From contig JACKKF010000007.1 of the NCBI GenBank assembly GCA_020637555.1, positions 82,616 to 146,615 on the forward strand: a stretch of DNA of 64,000 nt, in the 5' to 3' direction. This document shows, one piece after another, positions 60,015 to 64,000 of the stretch (its first letter is position 1; each line of letters begins with the position of its first letter). The stretch comes from Rhodobacter sp. (GTDB lineage Bacteria > Pseudomonadota > Alphaproteobacteria > Rhodobacterales > Rhodobacteraceae). Both the position numbers and the translations under genes were made by a program. The notes below the pieces were generated by a model, which worked only from the letters and a program-made list of their open reading frames with translations, was not told the origin of the DNA and did not search any database.

Positions 60015-61415
60015 ATGGCGGATACCCTTGATCCTGCCGACTGGGAGGCCTACCGCAAGGCCGCGCACGCGCTGCTCGATGCCTGCGTGGATCGTTTGGC
60101 GACGGCACGCGACCATCCCTGGCAGCCCATGCCCGACGCCGTTCGCGCGGGCTACACCCTGGACGGTGTGGCGCGCGGAGAGGCGGCGCTGGCACGCGAA
60201 CTGGCCGAGCAGGTTCTGCCCTGGGGCACCGGCAACACTCACCCGCGATTCTGGGGATGGGTGCATGGCACCGGGCTGGCCAGCGGTGTCATGGCCGAGA
60301 TGGTCGCGGCCACGATGAACGCGAACCTTGGCGGGCGCGACCATGGCGCGGTCGAGATCGAGCGCGCGGTCATCGACTGGACGCGCGGTGTCATGGGATT
60401 TCCACAAGGGGCCAGCGGCGTCCTGGTGACGGGCACCTCGCAGGCGACGGTGATCGCGCTGGCCGCGGCCCGCCAGCGCGCGCAACCGCAGGTGCGCACC
60501 AGGGGCGTTTCCCCGGGACTGACCGCCTATACGGGGGCCGGGGCCCACAATGCCGCGCGCAAGGCGATGGAGCTGTTGGGCCTGGGGCACGAGGCCCTGC
60601 GCGCCATCCCCGAGACCGACCGCGGCATGGACCTGGACGCACTGCGTCACGCCATCGCGCAGGATCGTGCGGCGGGCTTGCGGCCGTTCGCGGTGATCGG
60701 CACGGCCGGCTCGGTCGATCTGGGGCGGTTCGACGATCTGAACGCGTTGGCCGATCTGGCGCAGGACCAGGATCTCTGGCTGCATGTCGACGGGGCCTTT
60801 GGCGCCTGGACCCGGTTGGCGGATGCTCCGTGGCGCGATCTGAGCGATGGCATCGGGCGCGCGGATTCACTGGCCTGCGATTTCCACAAATGGATGTTCG
60901 TGCCCTATGATTGCGGTCTGGTTCTGATCCGCGACGAGACCGCGCATCGGGCCGCTTTTGCCGCGCGCCCGCCCTATCTGGCCGCGCAATCGGCCGGTCT
61001 GGGCGGGGGCGAGCCGTGGTTTTGCGACTATGGCATCGACCTGTCGCGCGGCAATCGGGCGCTCAAGGCCTGGGCGGCGATCCGGGCGCATGGGGCGGAC
61101 GGGCTGGGCGCGGCGATCACCCGCTGCTGCGTGCTGGCCGCGCGCATGGGGCAGGGGGTGACGGCCCGCGCCCCGATGCGTCTGGCGGCGCCGGTCGTGT
61201 CGAATCTCTGCGTCTTTACCGCCGATTCCCGTCTGTCGCCCGCTGAACAGAGTGCGCGCAACACGCGCGTTGCGCAGGCGTTGCAGATGTCGGGCGAGGC
61301 GGTGTTTTCCACCACTTCGGTCGGTGGCATCACCTGCCTGCGCGCGGCCATCACCAATCACCGCACCACGGGCGAAGACATCGACGCCGCGCTGGACGCG
61401 GTCACGAACGCTTGA
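60015..61415 (+). CDS. PLP-dependent group II decarboxylase
   Basis: A 466-residue fold-type I decarboxylase of the aromatic-L-amino-acid/glutamate group (LPWGTGNTHPRFWGWVHG; VTGTSQATVIALAAARQR; HVDGAFGAWTRLA; PLP Lys in CDFHKWMFVPYDCG). Substrate may be an aromatic or acidic amino acid and is not determined. The start at 60015 begins MADTLDPADW; the open frame back to 59904 is not supported. It is 188 bases after ligB. Confidence 0.85.
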   Translation: MADTLDPADWEAYRKAAHALLDACVDRLATARDHPWQPMPDAVRAGYTLDGVARGEAALARELAEQVLPWGTGNTHPRFWGWVHGTGLASGVMAEMVAATMNANLGGRDHGAVEIERAVIDWTRGVMGFPQGASGVLVTGTSQATVIALAAARQRAQPQVRTRGVSPGLTAYTGAGAHNAARKAMELLGLGHEALRAIPETDRGMDLDALRHAIAQDRAAGLRPFAVIGTAGSVDLGRFDDLNALADLAQDQDLWLHVDGAFGAWTRLADAPWRDLSDGIGRADSLACDFHKWMFVPYDCGLVLIRDETAHRAAFAARPPYLAAQSAGLGGGEPWFCDYGIDLSRGNRALKAWAAIRAHGADGLGAAITRCCVLAARMGQGVTARAPMRLAAPVVSNLCVFTADSRLSPAEQSARNTRVAQALQMSGEAVFSTTSVGGITCLRAAITNHRTTGEDIDAALDAVTNA

Positions 61416-61490
61416 ATACCGCCCCGCGATGAAACAATTCCGCGCCCTGTTGCGTATGGTTCTGTGACCGCAGCCGCAAAGGAGGCCCCG

Positions 61491-62390
61491 ATGGCGCATC
61501 GCTGGAAGAACGATCTGACCCGTGACGATGTCACCCCACGGGCGCTGTGGCTGAACCGCCGCCAGCTGATCGCCGGGGTGGGGGCCGGCGCGGCGCTGTC
61601 GCTGACGCGCCAGGCGCGGGCCCAGGACCTGACGCCCAATTCGCTGGAACAGATTTCCAGCTACAACAACTATTACGAATTCGGCGTGGACAAGGGCGAC
61701 CCGGCCCGAAATGCGGGCGGGTTGGTGACCAGCCCCTGGACCATCCGGGTGGACGGGATGGTCGACCGTCCGGGCGACTATGCGCTGGCCGACCTGCTCT
61801 CGGGGCTGGCGACCGAGGAGCGGATCTATCGGTTCCGCTGTGTCGAGGCCTGGTCCGCCGTGATTCCCTGGAACGGGGTCGAACTGGCCGATGTCCTGAA
61901 CAAGGTCGGCGTGGGCTCCGGCGCGCGCTATGTCGCCTTTGAGACGACGGTGCAGCCCGATGTCATGCCCGGAGTTCGCAGCCGCGTCATCCCGTTTCCC
62001 TATGTCGAGGGGCTGCGCCTGGATGAGGCGATGCATCCGCTGACCTTGCTGGCGACGGGTGTCTGGGGCCAGCCCATGCCCAACCAGAACGGCGCACCGA
62101 TCCGGCTGGTTGTGCCCTGGAAATACGGGTTCAAGTCGATCAAGTCGATCGTGCGCATCACCCTGACCGACCGGCAGCCGCCGACCACCTGGAACCGGCT
62201 GAACAGCCGCGAATACGGGTTCTATTCCAACGTGAACCCCGAGGTCGATCACCCCCGCTGGAGCCAGGCAAGCGAGCGGCAGATCGGTGGCGGCCTGTTC
62301 GCACGCCGCCAGCCGACCCTGATGTTCAACGGCTATGGCGATCAGGTCGCGCATCTCTATGACGGCATGGACCTGAGGGAGAACTACTGA
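61491..62390 (+). CDS. msrP: Protein-methionine-sulfoxide reductase catalytic subunit
   Basis: MsrP (299 residues), a periplasmic molybdoenzyme that repairs oxidised methionine. The twin-arginine signal LNRRQLIAGVGAGAALSL is near residue 20, the Mo-binding Cys lies in YRFRCVEAWS, and GVWGQPMPNQNGAPIRLVVPW is conserved. The start at 61491 follows AAAGGAGG. Its stop overlaps the msrQ start. Confidence 0.95.
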   Translation: MAHRWKNDLTRDDVTPRALWLNRRQLIAGVGAGAALSLTRQARAQDLTPNSLEQISSYNNYYEFGVDKGDPARNAGGLVTSPWTIRVDGMVDRPGDYALADLLSGLATEERIYRFRCVEAWSAVIPWNGVELADVLNKVGVGSGARYVAFETTVQPDVMPGVRSRVIPFPYVEGLRLDEAMHPLTLLATGVWGQPMPNQNGAPIRLVVPWKYGFKSIKSIVRITLTDRQPPTTWNRLNSREYGFYSNVNPEVDHPRWSQASERQIGGGLFARRQPTLMFNGYGDQVAHLYDGMDLRENY

Positions 62391-63028
62391 TGCCCCTGCT
62401 GCCGCCGTCCTGGGCGCAGGCGACCAATCGCGCGCTCCGGCGCGTTCCGGCCTGGCCGCTCTATCTGCTGGGGCTGGGCTGGGCACTGTGGCTGTTCTGG
62501 CAGGCGGCGACCGGCGCGCTGGGGCCCGAACCGATCAACACGCTGGAACGCCGCTATGGCGAACTCGCCCTGCAGGTCCTGGTCGCGGGTCTGGCCGTGA
62601 CGCCGCTGCGGGTCTGGACCGGGATCAGCCTGATCAGGTTCCGGCGCGCGCTGGGCCTGACCGCCTTCGGTTTCGTGATGGCGCATGTCGCGGTCTGGGC
62701 GGTGCTGGACCTGCAAAGCCTGTCCCGGATCGGCGAGGAACTGGTCAAGCGCCCCTATATCACCATCGGATTCGCCGGGTTGCTGGCGCTTGTCCCGCTG
62801 GCCGTCACGTCGAACAATGCCTCGGTCCGGCGCCTGGGCGCGCTGCGCTGGCGCAAGCTGCACTGGCTGACCTATGTCGCGGTTCCCCTGGGGGCCGTGC
62901 ACTATGTCTGGCTGGTCAAGGGCTGGCCTGCCGAGCCGTTCGTCTATCTGGGCGCGGTTCTGGGCCTGCTGGCGCTGCGACTGGTTCCGCAGCGCCGGGG
63001 GCAGGGCGCACGCCGCGTCCCCGCCTGA
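62390..63028 (+). CDS. msrQ: Protein-methionine-sulfoxide reductase haem-binding subunit
   Basis: MsrQ (212 residues), a six-helix membrane cytochrome b that passes electrons from the quinone pool to MsrP. LYLLGLGWALWLFWQAATGA is the first helix, ALGLTAFGFVMAHVAVWAVL carries a haem His, and LTYVAVPLGAVHYVWLVKG another. It is directly coupled to msrP. Confidence 0.93.
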   Translation: MPLLPPSWAQATNRALRRVPAWPLYLLGLGWALWLFWQAATGALGPEPINTLERRYGELALQVLVAGLAVTPLRVWTGISLIRFRRALGLTAFGFVMAHVAVWAVLDLQSLSRIGEELVKRPYITIGFAGLLALVPLAVTSNNASVRRLGALRWRKLHWLTYVAVPLGAVHYVWLVKGWPAEPFVYLGAVLGLLALRLVPQRRGQGARRVPA

Positions 63029-63463
63029 TCATTCGGTCACTTCGGCCACCAGATCGGCCAGAAAGTCGTTCACCGGCTCCATCCCCGGGGCGTCCCGGCG
63101 CATGTAGCCGATCATGACCTCCTGGTCGGGGCGTTCGATCACATGCACGCCATAAGGACAGAAGGCGATGTTCTGCCAGTTCGCCTCCATCGCCTGCCGC
63201 GACAGGGTGGCGGAACAGAACAGATAGATGTTGGCATTGGCGAACAGGGTCACGTCGCTGCCCACATCCGCACGGGTGCGTTCCAGCATCTCGCCAACAT
63301 GGCTGGTGTATTCGACCTGCAGGCCCCGGCCGACGATCGTGCTCTCGACGGCAAAGGTCGCATCGTCAAAGGACATGCCCGCGGGCACCAGAACGAAGTC
63401 ATCGGCCAGCACGGGGGTGGCAAAAAAAGCGGCCGCCAGGACGACGGGCACGAACTTGGACAT
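63029..63463 (-). CDS. DUF302 periplasmic protein
   Basis: A 144-residue protein with the signal peptide MSKFVPVVLAAAFFATPVLA and a DUF302 domain (GEMLERTRADVGSDVTLFANANIY). DUF302 proteins have been reported near redox and haem-related genes; no reaction is known. The gene is convergent with msrQ, with no spacer. The frame extends to 63724, but the start at 63463 has GAGGAGGG just before it. Confidence 0.87.
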   Translation of the reverse strand: MSKFVPVVLAAAFFATPVLADDFVLVPAGMSFDDATFAVESTIVGRGLQVEYTSHVGEMLERTRADVGSDVTLFANANIYLFCSATLSRQAMEANWQNIAFCPYGVHVIERPDQEVMIGYMRRDAPGMEPVNDFLADLVAEVTE

Positions 63464-64000
63464 GGAACCCTCCTCGATGGGGCAAAACCCCTGAACGGAG
63501 CCTGCCGGACATTCCCAGTCTTGCATCTTTGCGCCGGGATTGCACGAGGGCAAACTGTCTCGCGCCCGGAAGTCGGGATTCGGGGCGGGCTTCGGGCTGG
63601 ATTCGGTCAAGGGAACGGAATCATGCAGGATTTTCGCGACTCGATTCGCGCCTGCGGCAGGGGTCACAAGCGCCCATCTGGCGCCGGAAGTCAGGAAATT
63701 GCGCGTTTCCACCGCGATCCGCAACTTCGCGAAACGGCGCTGGCGGGGCGCCGCCCGGGCCCGATGAGCGCGGCGCAGTAAAACAAGGGTCTGTGACGGT
63801 TTGGCGAAAAAACTTGGCGCGGGCGCGGTTTTTGACCTTGCGTGTGTGAGTATGTGGGCCTAGATACGCCCTCACCGAAGCGGCGGAGACGCGGAAACGC
63901 GGATGCGGGTGCGACGGCGGCGGAAGCGCCGAGAGAACTTCTGGATGTGAGGCGGGCGAGGGCGCCGGGTGACCGGTGTGCTGTCTGTTTTGTGTCTTGC
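63464..64000 (+). other. Gene-free region at the window end, possible rRNA operon leader
   Basis: About 540 bases with no convincing gene. The first half reaches from the DUF302 promoter to 63780. At 63838-63866 there is a promoter (separate entry), then a GC-rich leader with several small hairpins (for example GGCGGAGACGCGG, GGCGGAAGCGCC) up to the edge. Strong promoters followed by such leaders often start rRNA operons in this group. The downstream gene is outside the window. Confidence 0.5.
63838..63866 (+). promoter_or_regulatory. Strong promoter-like sequence near the window end
   Basis: TTGCGT (63838-63843), 17 bases, TAGATA (63861-63866). A TTGACC lies six bases further upstream. The arrangement matches the secG promoter and would drive a transcript leaving the window. 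Confidence 0.55.

Noticed and set aside
1..64000. CRISPR arrays, transposons, integrases, phage genes or tRNA genes
   Set aside because: I looked for regular repeats, transposase or integrase motifs and tRNA-like GTTCGA arms and found none that hold up.

Overview
The window is one contiguous piece of a GC-rich chromosome, tightly packed with genes. The gene content points to an alphaproteobacterium of the Rhodobacteraceae/Paracoccaceae type: purA next to DUF2842, secG next to pyrG, a tandem glycine riboswitch in front of gcvT-gcvH-gcvP, choXWV/betIA, a CydABX/CydDC set and MsrPQ. This assignment rests on family recognition; no search was run. I see no insertion sequence, phage, CRISPR array or tRNA gene.

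Layout. 1-7.7 kb is housekeeping: the end of an unidentified charged protein, DUF2842-purA, a small membrane protein, a VOC protein, secG, pyrG, and a molybdenum-cofactor group (mobA, a DUF2478 protein). 7.7-11.5 kb is a copper-response unit (copA-cueR behind a textbook CueR promoter), with an ArsC-like protein and a small kinase-like ATPase downstream. 11.5-13.4 kb holds a cold-shock protein and a DEAD-box helicase. 13.5-18.5 kb is the glycine cleavage operon under a tandem glycine riboswitch. 19.2-24.6 kb is an operon headed by a LigM-like tetrahydrofolate-dependent O-demethylase, followed by an atypical thiolase, a PaaK-like CoA ligase, a hot-dog thioesterase and a GFA-family protein. A pair of 20-bp repeats lies in front of it and a MarR gene follows convergently. 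25-39.4 kb is mixed: hydrolase, GNAT, hisB-hisH, a MurA with Asp at the usual catalytic Cys position, a GltB-like flavoprotein, a crotonase, cdsA-plsC, AsmA, and a divergent PLP-enzyme/LysR pair. 39.5-45.9 kb is the cytochrome bd locus cydDC-cydABX, with an FNR box in front of cydA. 46-51 kb carries YmdB, transporters and a CAP-domain protein. 51-56.3 kb is choline uptake and oxidation (choXWV divergent from betI-betA, with a palindromic operator between). 56.4-59.8 kb is a protocatechuate 4,5-cleavage fragment (LysR, ligI, ligA, ligB). 60-63.5 kb holds a PLP decarboxylase, msrPQ and a DUF302 protein. The last 500 bases carry a strong promoter and a GC-rich leader that may belong to an rRNA operon just outside the window.

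Functional links. The LigM-like enzyme would move methyl groups from methoxy-aromatics to tetrahydrofolate, and ring cleavage by LigAB plus LigI would handle the demethylated product, so a lignin-monomer lifestyle is plausible. LigC, LigU, LigJ and LigK are not in the window. Glycine cleavage, serine-hydroxymethyltransferase-like and LigM-like proteins also give the window a one-carbon theme.

Two cautions and two highlights. Two short patches (about 52.53-53.02 kb and 58.77-59.33 kb) contain dense frameshifts, all explicable as 1-2 base deletions, which break choX/choW and ligA/ligB. They look more like sequence errors than gene decay. The two LysR regulators in the window both carry two DNA-binding domains in tandem, which is unusual, and the LigM/thiolase/CoA-ligase operon is the best candidate here for an undescribed pathway.
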